Made by a program: the position numbers and the translations under genes
Notes under the pieces: generated by a model
Databases searched by the model: none
Seen by the model: only the letters and a program-made list of their open reading frames with translations
Told to the model about the DNA's origin: nothing
Source of the DNA: Pseudideonella sakaiensis
GTDB lineage: Bacteria; Pseudomonadota; Gammaproteobacteria; Burkholderiales; Burkholderiaceae_C
DNA length: 64,000 nt
NCBI RefSeq assembly: GCF_001293525.1
Contig: NZ_BBYR01000030.1
Location: 1 to 64,000, forward strand
Direction: 5' to 3'
In this document: piece by piece, positions 25,038 to 35,825 of the stretch
Numbering within the stretch: the first letter of the stretch is position 1
How the letters are laid out: every line of letters begins with the position of its first letter

Positions 25038-25829
25038 ATGGACCTCGGGCTTGCCGACCGGCACGTGCTCGTCACCGGCGCCAGCCGCGGCATCGGCCAC
25101 GCCTGCGCCGCCGGCTTCCTGCGCGAGGGCGCGCGGCTGACCCTCGTCGCCCGCGACCCGGCCCGCCTCGAGGCGGCTGCGGCGGCCCTGCGCGCGGCGC
25201 AGCCGGGCGCCCGCGTCGCGGTGCAGGCCGCCGACCTGCGCGACGCGGCCGCGGCGGCCGCGATGATCGACGCCGCCGAGGCCGCGGGCGGCCCGGTCGA
25301 GGTGCTGGTGAACTCGGCCGGCGCGGCGCGCCGCACGCCGGTGGAGGAGCTGACGCCCGCCGCCTGGCAGGACGCGATGCAGGCCAAGTTCTTCGCCGGC
25401 GTGCACGTGATGGAGCCGCTCGCGCGGCGCATGGCCGGGCGCGGCGCCGGCGCGGTGGTCAACGTGATCGGCGCCGGCGGCAAGGTCGCGAGCCCGATCC
25501 ACCTGCCCGGCGGTGCGGCCAATGCGGCGCTGATGCTGGTGACCGCCGGGCTGGCCGCGGCGCTCGGGCCGCGCGGCGTGCGCGTGAATGCGGTCAACCC
25601 CGGCCTGACGCAGACCGACCGGCTGCAGGAGGGCCTGGCGGCCGACGCGCGGCGCCAGGGCATCAGCGTCGACGAGGCCGCGGCGCGCGCGACCGCACGG
25701 CTGCCGCTCGGCCGCATGGCGCGGCCGGAGGAAATCGCCGATGCGGTGCTCTTCCTCGCGTCGGCGCGCGCCAGCTACGTCAACGGCGCGGTGCTGGCGA
25801 TGGACGGGGCGCTGACGCCGATGATCTGA
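25038..25829 (+). CDS. SDR-fold protein lacking the YxxxK active site
   Basis: A 263-residue protein with a complete SDR cofactor site (TGASRGIG at 13-20; VNSAGA at 91-96) but a changed catalytic centre. The segment aligned with YSASK reads GGAAN (158-162), so both Tyr and Lys are missing, and the usual catalytic Ser position is G145 (VIGAGGK). The downstream VRVNAVNPG block and the C-terminal SYVNGAVLAMDGA are normal. It could bind NAD(P) without classical oxidoreductase activity or use a different mechanism. AGAAGAC precedes the ATG. It is divergent from the Bug receptor gene. Confidence 0.88.
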   Translation: MDLGLADRHVLVTGASRGIGHACAAGFLREGARLTLVARDPARLEAAAAALRAAQPGARVAVQAADLRDAAAAAAMIDAAEAAGGPVEVLVNSAGAARRTPVEELTPAAWQDAMQAKFFAGVHVMEPLARRMAGRGAGAVVNVIGAGGKVASPIHLPGGAANAALMLVTAGLAAALGPRGVRVNAVNPGLTQTDRLQEGLAADARRQGISVDEAAARATARLPLGRMARPEEIADAVLFLASARASYVNGAVLAMDGALTPMI

Positions 25830-25930
25830 GTCCAGCGGCAGCGGCAGCGGCAGCGACAGCGGCAGCAGCTCAGCAGCAGATGGCGCGGCCGGGGCCGGGG
25901 CCGGGCCGGCCGTCGTGCTCGTCGACCCGC

Positions 25931-26509
25931 TCAGGGGAAGCGCACAACCGGCCCCTTCGCCGCCGTGCCGGGCGGCAGGTAGGCGGGCGCCGGCTCGCCG
26001 GCCGGGCCGGCGGCCCGCACGTAGGCGTAGACCGCCTTCAGGTCGGCGTCCGTCATGTCGCGCAGCCCGAACCAGGGCATCGGCGGCCGCCATTGCATCG
26101 TGCGCGCGTGCTGCAGCCACTGCGCCTCGCTGAGGCCGGCGAAGTAGCGCCGCAGGTTCGGCGCGTAGGTCGTGCCCCAGGGACCCTGCCAGCCGAGCGC
26201 GTCGCCGACCAGCCAGTCCTTCTCGGGCACCTGGCCGGCGCGCGCGGTGTAGCCCGGCGTGTGGCAGTCGTTGCAGCCGGTGATCTTGACCAGGTAGCGG
26301 CCGCGCTCGACCGCCGCGGCATCGCCGCCGCCGGTCTGGGCGAGCGCGCCGGTCGTGAGCGTGGCGGCGAGCAGCGCGAGCAGCGCGCCGGTGGCCTGCC
26401 GCGCGGCGCGGGGCCGGGCGGAGGGCCGGGCCGGCGGCAGCCGGCGGCCGGGGGTGCGTACGGCGTCGCAGGTGGCGGGGCCGGTGCGTACAGCGGCGTG
26501 GCGAGTCAT
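25931..26509 (-). CDS. Exported c-type cytochrome
   Basis: A 192-residue protein with a long N-terminal export region (hydrophobic core about 40-57, cleavage near ALAQ) and one haem c site C79-N-D-C82-H83. The sequence around it, GRYLVKITGCNDCHTPGY, is typical of cytochromes paired with dehydrogenases or alcohol-oxidising complexes. A methionine ligand probably lies in the PPMPWFGLRDM segment. The ATG at 26509 has GGAGG at good spacing. It stands alone; it could accept electrons from a periplasmic oxidoreductase encoded elsewhere. The gap 26510-26789 shows no gene. Confidence 0.85.
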   Translation of the reverse strand: MTRHAAVRTGPATCDAVRTPGRRLPPARPSARPRAARQATGALLALLAATLTTGALAQTGGGDAAAVERGRYLVKITGCNDCHTPGYTARAGQVPEKDWLVGDALGWQGPWGTTYAPNLRRYFAGLSEAQWLQHARTMQWRPPMPWFGLRDMTDADLKAVYAYVRAAGPAGEPAPAYLPPGTAAKGPVVRFP

Positions 26510-26789
26510 GACAGGTCCTCCCTCGAGGCGTGTGGGGTCGTCCTTCGTGGTGCCCGCCGGGCCGGACGTACCGGCGCGAGTCTGGGCGCGGGGTGTGCGC
26601 GTGTCCACCCCGGGCCGACCCGCGAAGGCGGTCGGGTGGCTCGGTGCGTGGGCGCGGTGGGAAGCGTCGCGGCGCACCCGCCGCAAGGGCGGCCGCCGGG
26701 AGCGCCGGGGAAATGGGAGGTGGTGCGGTCGCCGTGGGCGATCCGCTGCGGCACGCCGGCGCGCAAGGCGCCGGCGGGGCCGTCCGGTT

Positions 26790-27203
26790 TCAGGCGCCGT
26801 CGTCGGCGCTGCGCTCGGTGCGGGCCGTCCAGCGGGTCTCCGCCTCGGCCTCGGCCACGGCCAGCTGCGGCCGGCCGGTGACCACCACGCGCGGCAGCTC
26901 GATCACGACCGGCGCGGCGGCGGTCGCCACCGGCGCTTCATGCGCTTCCGTCGCCGGCACGCGGTTGGTGACGAGCACGCGCGGCAGCTCGACGACCTGC
27001 GGCGCCACGCGGTTCGTGACGACGACCCGCGGCAGCTCGATCACCTGCGGCGTCACCCGGCCGGTGATCTCCACGCGCGGCAGCTCCACCACCGTCATCG
27101 GGGCCGGCGCACTCCAGGTCATCAGCACCGCGGCGGCGGCGCTGGCGACGGCGACGCCGGCGAGCAGCAGGGCGGTCAGGGCGGGGCGGCGGGTGGTGGT
27201 CAT
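26790..27203 (-). CDS. Small exported protein with four ELPRV repeats
   Basis: A 137-residue protein of unknown function. Residues 9-30 form one hydrophobic segment (signal or anchor). The rest carries four copies of a short motif, [VI]-E-L-P-R-V-x-[VI]-T-[GN]-R, at about 39-49, 55-65, 71-81 and 101-111; the first three are 16 residues apart. The C-terminal tail is acidic and Ala-rich. The start has GAGGAG upstream, which supports translation. The alternating hydrophobic pattern suggests beta-strands. I do not recognise the family; the gaps on both sides (to 27488) hold nothing else. Confidence 0.7.
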   Translation of the reverse strand: MTTTRRPALTALLLAGVAVASAAAAVLMTWSAPAPMTVVELPRVEITGRVTPQVIELPRVVVTNRVAPQVVELPRVLVTNRVPATEAHEAPVATAAAPVVIELPRVVVTGRPQLAVAEAEAETRWTARTERSADDGA

Positions 27204-27488
27204 GGCGGGCTCCTCGGGGGCGTCGTGTCTGTCGATGGGAGGCAGTATCGACAGGGCCCCCGGCGGCCGCGAGCGCTCTGCGACGGCCTGCAGCCGCCGC
27301 GGCGCGAAGCGCATCCGGCGCGGATGGACGGCGCCGCCGGCGTGATGGACCGGCTTCGGCGGCGACGGAATGCCGTGCGGCGCTGCGGGCCCTGACCGCT
27401 CGCGCCCGCTCGCGCCCGCCAATGCCCGCCGCGCCGTGCCGGGCGGTGTGCCGCGGGCTTCGGCCGGGCTGGCGCGGCGGGACGCGCC

Positions 27489-29753
<2,265 letters not shown>

Positions 29754-29803
29754 CGGCGGCTCCGTCGGCGGGTCGGGGGACGGGGAGGCAGGGAGGCGGT
29801 GGA

Positions 29804-30706
29804 TCAGGGCCGGGCAGGCGGATCGGCGGGACAGCCTTGCGGCCCGGCGCGCTGGAACACCGCGCCGGTGGCGGGCGTGCCGCCGCCGAGCGCGCGGCGC
29901 ACGGTCAGCGTGTCGCGGCCGGCCTCGAGCTCGAGGGTGCTGCCGGTGGCCGGCTGCACCGCGCTCAGCCGCGTGCCGAGGATGCGGCCGTCGTGCACCC
30001 CCAGCGGCGCCGGCAGGCCCGCGGCCTCGTAGGTGGCGGAGAAGGCCTGGAAGCGCTGCGTCACCGTCAGCGTGCCGGCCGGGCCGCACCAGCGGCCGTC
30101 GACGCGGGCCGGCACCACCCAGAGGTGCACGCGCGAGCGCTTCTCGAGGCCGATCGCCTTGTCGGGCACGTCCAGCGTCAGCGTGCGCTCGGGGGCCCAG
30201 TCGCCCAGGTCCCAGTCGTGGCTCACGATGCGGGTGCCCGGCGCGAGCGCCAGCAGCCGCGGCCGCAGCTGCAGGTTGACGGCCGGCAGCAGGTACATCG
30301 TGATCACCTGCGCGCGCGCCAGGTCGGTGGCGAACAGGTCCTGCTCGCGGAACTCGGTGCGGGCCTGCACGCCGGCGGCCTGCGCTGCCGCGCGGCTGCG
30401 CTGCACCAGCGCCGGGTCGAGCTCGACGCCGAGGCCGCTGGCGCCGAAGCGGCGCGCCGCGGTGATCACGATGCGGCCGTCGCCGGATCCGAGGTCGATC
30501 AGGTGCTCGCCGGCGCGCAGCCCCGCCAGCTCCAGCATTGCCAGCGTGACGTGGTCGGGCGTGGTGATGAAGGGCACCTCCTCGGCGGCCGCGGCGGGGC
30601 GCGGCAGGCCCGGCAGCGCGAGCGCGGCGAGCAGGCAGGAGGCGGCGAGGGCGCGGCGGGCGCGGCTCGGCGCGGCGGCGGGCAGGGTCGGGGCGGAAGG
30701 GCTCAC
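29804..30706 (-). CDS. SAM-dependent methyltransferase fold with a signal peptide
   Basis: A 300-residue class I methyltransferase-fold protein. Motif I, DLGSGDGR, is at 71-78 and the acidic ribose-binding residue is E95 (GVELDP). Residues 15-41 form a clear Sec signal ending PAAAAEE, which is strange because S-adenosylmethionine is cytosolic. The C-terminal third (after about 190) is beta-rich with two Cys, suiting the periplasm. Its stop is about 50 bases upstream of the peptidase start on the same strand, so the two may be one transcript. It could be an anchored enzyme facing the cytosol or a repurposed fold. Confidence 0.78.
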   Translation of the reverse strand: MSPSAPTLPAAAPSRARRALAASCLLAALALPGLPRPAAAAEEVPFITTPDHVTLAMLELAGLRAGEHLIDLGSGDGRIVITAARRFGASGLGVELDPALVQRSRAAAQAAGVQARTEFREQDLFATDLARAQVITMYLLPAVNLQLRPRLLALAPGTRIVSHDWDLGDWAPERTLTLDVPDKAIGLEKRSRVHLWVVPARVDGRWCGPAGTLTVTQRFQAFSATYEAAGLPAPLGVHDGRILGTRLSAVQPATGSTLELEAGRDTLTVRRALGGGTPATGAVFQRAGPQGCPADPPARP

Positions 30707-30797
30707 CCGGCCGATCGTAGCGGGCGCGCGCGGCGCGGCCCCGGCCCGCGGCGACGGGCGCCGCGACGGGCGCCGCGCCGCCCGGCCCGGAGGGCGT

Positions 30798-31808
30798 TCA
30801 GAACAGCAGCAGGCTCAGCCAATAGGACAGCGCGGCCACCAGCGCCGACGCCGGGATCGTGAAGATCCAGGCCCAGACGATGTTGCCGGCCACGCCCCAG
30901 CGCACCGCCGAGGCCTTGCGGATCGCGCCGACGCCGACGATCGCGCCGGTGATCGTGTGCGTGGTCGACACCGGCACGCCCAGCGTGGTCGCGAGGAACA
31001 GGGTCATCGCGCCGCCGGTCTCGGCACAGAAGCCGCCGACCGGCTTCAGCTTGGTGATGCGCTGGCCCATGGTCTTGACGATGCGCCAGCCGCCGAACAG
31101 CGTGCCGGCGCCGATCGCCAGGTAGCAGGCCCAGATCACCCAGGCCGGCGGCAGATCGTCGCCGACCTGGGCGTAGCCGGCGGCGATCAGCAGCATCCAG
31201 ATGATGCCGATCGTCTTCTGCGCGTCGTTGCCGCCGTGGCCGAGCGAGTACAGGCCGGCCGACACCAGCTGCAGCCGGCGGAACCAGCGGTCGACGCGCA
31301 GCGGCGTGCGGTGCCGGCAGATCCAGGCCACCAGCACCATCATCAGCCCGCCGAGCAGGAAGCCCAGCAACGGCGACACGAAGATGAAGGCCACGGTCTT
31401 GGCCACGCCGGTGACCACCAGCTCGCCGGGCCCGGCCTTCGCGATCACCGCGCCGACGATGCCACCGATCAGCGCATGCGAGCTCGACGAGGGGATGCCG
31501 TACCACCAGGTGACCAGGTTCCAGGTGATCGCGCCGATCAGCGCGCCGAACACCACGTGCTCGTCGATCACGCCGGGGTGGGCGATGCCCTTGCCGACCG
31601 TGGCCGCCACGTGCAGGTGGAACACGCCGATCGCCACCACGTTGAAGAAGGCCGCGAAGGCGACCGCGGTCTGCGGCTTGAGGACCCCGGTCGACACGAC
31701 GGTGGCGATCGAGTTCGCCGCGTCGTGGAAGCCGTTCATGAAGTCGAAGGCGATCGCCAGGCCGACGAGCATCACCACGACCCACAGGTCGATGTGCATG
31801 GCGCCCAT
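30798..31808 (-). CDS. pit: Inorganic phosphate transporter, Pit family
   Basis: A 336-residue inner-membrane permease of the PiT family, which imports metal-phosphate with protons. Both inverted family signatures are present: GFHDAANSIATVVSTG near residue 26 and SLGHGGNDAQKTIG in the second half, plus VSTTHTITGAIVG. It lies 86 bases downstream of the DUF47 gene on the same strand, the classical Pap-Pit operon of low-affinity phosphate uptake. GGGAGG precedes the ATG at 31808; ATG 31799 is an alternative. Confidence 0.92.
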   Translation of the reverse strand: MGAMHIDLWVVVMLVGLAIAFDFMNGFHDAANSIATVVSTGVLKPQTAVAFAAFFNVVAIGVFHLHVAATVGKGIAHPGVIDEHVVFGALIGAITWNLVTWWYGIPSSSSHALIGGIVGAVIAKAGPGELVVTGVAKTVAFIFVSPLLGFLLGGLMMVLVAWICRHRTPLRVDRWFRRLQLVSAGLYSLGHGGNDAQKTIGIIWMLLIAAGYAQVGDDLPPAWVIWACYLAIGAGTLFGGWRIVKTMGQRITKLKPVGGFCAETGGAMTLFLATTLGVPVSTTHTITGAIVGVGAIRKASAVRWGVAGNIVWAWIFTIPASALVAALSYWLSLLLF

Positions 31809-31894
31809 GGCTCAGGCCTCCCGGGTCGGCGCAGGCCGTGCCGGAACGGCGGGGCGCGCGATCAACGCACGGCCCGCGCGCTGCGCTGCGCGCT

Positions 31895-32542
31895 TCATGA
31901 GTTCTCGAGGACGATGCCCTCGATCACGTTGGCGACGTCCTGGCAGCGGTCGGAGATCGACTCCAGGTGCTCGTACACGGCCTTCAGCTTGATCAGCTCG
32001 CGCACCTCGATGTTGTCGCGGAACAGCCGGCTCATCGCCGAGCGCATCTCGCGGTCGGCGTCCGACTCCAGCTGGTCGATCTCCTGGCAGGTCTTCAGCG
32101 CCGCCTCGGCCACCGGCGGGTCGCTCAGCTTGGGCAGCAGCGTCACCACGTGCTGCACGCGCTCGCAGCAGCGGGTGGAGATCTCGCCCAGGCGCACCAC
32201 GTCCTCGTTGACGATCTTCAGGTCGTACAGCTGCATCACCTCGGCCGAGTCCTGCAGCAGGTCGAGGATGTCGTCCATCGCGTTGATCAGGCCGTGGATC
32301 TGGTCGCGGTCGATCGGCGTGATGAAGGTCTTGTGCAGCAGCCGGTTCACCTCGGCGGTGATCTTGTCGGCCTTCTTTTCCGCGGTGTCCACCTCCAGGT
32401 GGTACTGGCCGCGGCGCGTCTCGTCGCGGTAGTTCTGCAGCATCGCGAGGAAGGCGCGTGCGCCTTCCGAGATGTGCGTGCCGTGCTGGTTGAACAGTTC
32501 GAAGAAGTTGCCTTCGCGCGGCAGCAGCTTGCCGAAGAACAT
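31895..32542 (-). CDS. DUF47 (PhoU-like) partner of Pit
   Basis: A 215-residue all-helical protein of the DUF47/TIGR00153 family, structurally related to PhoU and thought to regulate Pit transporters. The blocks EGNFFELFNQHGTHISEGA, TFITPIDRDQIHGLINAMDDILD and ISDRCQDVANVIEGIV are diagnostic. It is the first gene of the phosphate operon; no Pho box was identified upstream by eye. Confidence 0.9.
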   Translation of the reverse strand: MFFGKLLPREGNFFELFNQHGTHISEGARAFLAMLQNYRDETRRGQYHLEVDTAEKKADKITAEVNRLLHKTFITPIDRDQIHGLINAMDDILDLLQDSAEVMQLYDLKIVNEDVVRLGEISTRCCERVQHVVTLLPKLSDPPVAEAALKTCQEIDQLESDADREMRSAMSRLFRDNIEVRELIKLKAVYEHLESISDRCQDVANVIEGIVLENS

Positions 32543-32582
32543 CGGGGGGATCTCCAGGATGGCGGTCGCGCGGACCGGGGCG

Positions 32583-33530
32583 TCACGAAACCGTCATCGC
32601 GTCGTCACCCGGCGATTGTAGGGAGGCCGGCAGGGCCTTTGCCGGGCCGCGCGGCCGGCGCGCCATCACCCAGTCGTACAGGCCCTGGGCCGCCACCGAC
32701 AGGCCGCGGTCGCGCCGCCGCACGAGGTAGATGCGCCGCGTCAGGCCGGGCCAGCGCAGCGGCCGCACCACCAGCGCCTCGCTGCGGAACTGGTACAGCG
32801 TCAGCGCCGGCACCACGCTGATGCCCAGGCCCGCGCGCACCATGCCGGCCACGGTGGCGAGCTGGTCCACCTCCAGCACCGAGGGCAGGGCCTGCGGCAG
32901 CGTCGCAGCGTCGATGTACTGCCGCACGCTCGAGGTGCGCGACAGGTGGATGAAGGGCCAGGCGGCCAGGTCGCGCGGGCGCAGGCTGCGCTGCGTGGCC
33001 AGCGGGTGGCCGCGCGGGCAGACGAGGTGGAAGTCGTCGGCACAGAAGGGCTCGGCGCGCAGCTCGGGCGTGTCGGCGCGGATCGCGGCCAGCGCGAAAT
33101 CGGCCTCGCCCTGGCGCACGCGCTCGATGCAGGGCTCGGACAGCACGTCGTGCACCGCCAGCTCGATGCCCGGGTGGGCGGCCCGGAAGCCCGCCAGCAC
33201 CTCGGGCAGCCAGTCGGCCGCGAGCGAGGGCAGCAGCGCCAGCGCGACGCGGCCGCGCTGCAGCGCGGCGCGCGCGTGCATCGCGCCCACCGCGCCCTCG
33301 AAGGCCGCCAGCACGCGGCGTGCGGCGTGCGCGAACTCCTCGCCCTCGGCCGTCAGCGCGACGTGGCGGGTGCTGCGGTCGAACAGCCGCACGCCCAGCG
33401 CCTGCTCGAGCTGGCGGATCAGCGCGCTGAAGGCCGGCTGCGACAGGTGGCTGGCGGCGGCCGCGCGGGTGAAGTTGCGCGCGTCGATCAGCGCGAGGAA
33501 GGCGCGCAGCTGGCGGGTCGAGACGTGCAT
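32583..33530 (-). CDS. LysR-family transcriptional regulator
   Basis: A 315-residue LTTR with the HTH at 1-60 (TRQLRAFLALIDARNFTRAA; SQPAFSALIRQLE; LFDRSTRHVALTAEG) and a standard effector domain. The ATG at 33530 is preferred over 33557 because it gives the family N-terminus. It is divergent from the Abhydrolase_10/AtuA/Bug cluster with 121 bases between. In that gap, ATCGGATCAATCGATCCGGAT near 33550 contains the inverted pair ATCGGATC and GATCCGGAT, a plausible LysR site. It probably activates the cluster. Confidence 0.9.
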   Translation of the reverse strand: MHVSTRQLRAFLALIDARNFTRAAAASHLSQPAFSALIRQLEQALGVRLFDRSTRHVALTAEGEEFAHAARRVLAAFEGAVGAMHARAALQRGRVALALLPSLAADWLPEVLAGFRAAHPGIELAVHDVLSEPCIERVRQGEADFALAAIRADTPELRAEPFCADDFHLVCPRGHPLATQRSLRPRDLAAWPFIHLSRTSSVRQYIDAATLPQALPSVLEVDQLATVAGMVRAGLGISVVPALTLYQFRSEALVVRPLRWPGLTRRIYLVRRRDRGLSVAAQGLYDWVMARRPRGPAKALPASLQSPGDDAMTVS

Positions 33531-33651
33531 CGTCGATTCATCTGTGGATCGGATCAATCGATCCGGATTTTAAGTTTCACAGATGAAGGGCGGCTGCCTA
33601 GAGTCGCCGCCGAAGCCCGCCCCCAGAGCGCGAGCGAACCAGGAGACGACC

Positions 33652-35799
33652 ATGAGCCGATGGCTGAACGCCGCGTTGGCGAGCCTTGCCTGCACCCTTG
33701 CCGCCTGTGGCGGCGACGACGCCCCGGCACCCGCGCCGACCCCGCCCGCGCCGCCGCCGGCGGCCGCGGCCACGCCGCAGTTCCGGCTGACGATCAGCGC
33801 CCGCGAGGACGTGGCCGGCAGCTGGGGCAGCGTCGGCGCCTACGAGCGCCTGACGGGCAGCTTCTCCGGCGAGGTCGACCCGAAGGCGGCGCGCAACGCC
33901 ATCATCCAGGACCTGGCGCTGGCGCCGGTGAACGCGCGCGGCATGGTCGAGTACACGGCCGAGTTCGTGATGCTCAAGCCGAAGGACATGGCCAAGGCCA
34001 ACGGCGTGCTGCGCTACGACGCGCCCAACCGCGGCAACATCCTGACGCTGGTCAACCCGACGGCCGTGCCCTCGGACGCCGAGTACCTGGAACGGGGCTA
34101 CACGCTGCTGTACTCCGCCTGGCAGGGCGACGTGCCGAAGTCGAGCGCGGCGCGGCTGACGCTGACCGTGCCGGTGGCGAAGAACGCCGACGGCAGCGCG
34201 ATCACCGGGCCCTACCGCTCCGAGCTGATCCCGTCGTCGGCGACGCCGGTGATGAGCCTGCCCGGCGGCGTCTTCAACGGCACGATGATCCCCTACGCGC
34301 CGGCCAGCCTGGACAACACGCTGCCCGGCTACTCGCTGACCAAGCGCATCCGCGAGACCGACCCGCGCATCACGATCGCGCCGGCGAACTGGAAGTTCGC
34401 CGACTGCAACACCACCACCAACCCCTTCCCCGGCACGCCGGACGGCGCCAAGGTCTGCCTGAAGGAGGGCTTCGACCCGAGCTACCTCTACGAACTGGTC
34501 TACGTCGCGAAGGACCCGAAGGTCATGGGCGTGGGCCTGGCCGCGCTGCGCGACACGGTCAGCTTCTTCCGCAAGGCCGCCGCCGACGCCGCCGGCACCG
34601 CCAACCCGCTGGCCGGCCGCATCACGCACGCGATCGGCCAGGGCACCTCGCAGTCCGGCAATGCGATGAAGACCTTCCTGCACCTCGGCTTCAACGAGGC
34701 GCTGGACGGCGGCCGCGTGTTCGACGGCCTGTACGCCCACGTCGCGGCGCGCCAGACGAACATCAACACCCGCTTCGCGGTGCCGGGCGGCGGCGGCGCG
34801 ATCCGCACCGACCACACCGCCTTCGGCCAGACCGCGCCGCGCGGCCTGGCGGCGGACTACCGCGACGACGTCGCCGGCCGCAGCGGCGGCGTGATGCGCC
34901 GCTGCAGCGCGAGCAACACCTGCCCGAAGTTCTTCCTCGGCCTGTCCGGCACCGAGTTCTGGCAGCTGCAGGGTTCCCCGGTGCTGACCGATGCCTACGG
35001 CTTCGGCGACATCGCGCAGCCGGACAACGCCCGCGTCTACTACTACGCCAGCACCCAGCACGGCGGCAACGGCGGCACCGCGTCGATCAACTACAACCCG
35101 GCCGCCGGCATCTACCCGATGGGCACGGTGACGCAGCACGTCGACACCTTCCGCGCGCTCTTCATCGCGCTGGAGGACTGGGTGGTGCGCAACGTCGCGC
35201 CGCCGGACAGCGCGGTGCCGAAGATCGCCGACGGCACGCTGGTGCGGCCGAGCCAGCTGGTGTTCCCGGTGATGAAGGGCCTGAGCTGGCCCGTGGCCGG
35301 CGTGGCCACGCCGATCCCCGAGTTCCAGTACCTGGCGCGCTACAACGGCTGGTCGGTGCTGGACTACGGTCCGCAGTACGTGCCGCAGGACGAGTCGGGC
35401 ATCGCGACGCTGCTGCCGCCGCACCTGACCGGCCGCGACTACGCCATCCTCGTGCCCCAGGTGGACCCGTCCACCGGCCTGACGACCTCCGGGATCCGCA
35501 GCGTCGACGTGCAGGCGCCGCTGGGCACCAGCCTGGAGTTCAACCCGGTGGCCAACCCGCTGTTCGGCGAGAACGTCAGCCTCGGCGGCGCCTACATCCC
35601 CTTCCACAAGACCGAGGCGGCGCGCCGCGCGGCCGGCGACACCCGGCCCTCGCTGGAATCGCTCTATGGCAACCAGGCCGGCTACCTCGCGGCCGTGAAC
35701 GCCGCGGCCGACCGGCTGGTGGCCCAGCGCTTCCTGCTGCCGCGCGACGCGGCGCGCGTCAAGGCGGCGGCCGCCGCCGCGGCGCCGGTGCTACCGTAG
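33652..35799 (+). CDS. Alpha/beta hydrolase domain lipoprotein (Abhydrolase_10-like)
   Basis: A 715-residue secreted protein with a lipoprotein signal (LAACGGDD, Cys near residue 20), a Pro/Ala-rich spacer and a large alpha/beta hydrolase domain of the type annotated as 'alpha/beta hydrolase domain-containing'. The nucleophile elbow appears as GTSQSGNAM near residue 345, followed by FLHLGFNEALDGG. Such proteins are seen in gene clusters for degrading terpenoid or aromatic esters. AGGAGACGACC precedes the ATG. It opens a four-gene operon with atuA-like genes and a Bug receptor. Confidence 0.82.
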   Translation: MSRWLNAALASLACTLAACGGDDAPAPAPTPPAPPPAAAATPQFRLTISAREDVAGSWGSVGAYERLTGSFSGEVDPKAARNAIIQDLALAPVNARGMVEYTAEFVMLKPKDMAKANGVLRYDAPNRGNILTLVNPTAVPSDAEYLERGYTLLYSAWQGDVPKSSAARLTLTVPVAKNADGSAITGPYRSELIPSSATPVMSLPGGVFNGTMIPYAPASLDNTLPGYSLTKRIRETDPRITIAPANWKFADCNTTTNPFPGTPDGAKVCLKEGFDPSYLYELVYVAKDPKVMGVGLAALRDTVSFFRKAAADAAGTANPLAGRITHAIGQGTSQSGNAMKTFLHLGFNEALDGGRVFDGLYAHVAARQTNINTRFAVPGGGGAIRTDHTAFGQTAPRGLAADYRDDVAGRSGGVMRRCSASNTCPKFFLGLSGTEFWQLQGSPVLTDAYGFGDIAQPDNARVYYYASTQHGGNGGTASINYNPAAGIYPMGTVTQHVDTFRALFIALEDWVVRNVAPPDSAVPKIADGTLVRPSQLVFPVMKGLSWPVAGVATPIPEFQYLARYNGWSVLDYGPQYVPQDESGIATLLPPHLTGRDYAILVPQVDPSTGLTTSGIRSVDVQAPLGTSLEFNPVANPLFGENVSLGGAYIPFHKTEAARRAAGDTRPSLESLYGNQAGYLAAVNAAADRLVAQRFLLPRDAARVKAAAAAAAPVLP

Positions 35800-35825
35800 C
35801 CCGTCGCCTGCTCTCCCTGCCGCCC

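Noticed and set aside
25836-25880. GGCAGC-rich short repeats after the SDR gene
   Set aside because: Short imperfect low-complexity run of the type common in GC-rich DNA; no structure or position gives it a role.
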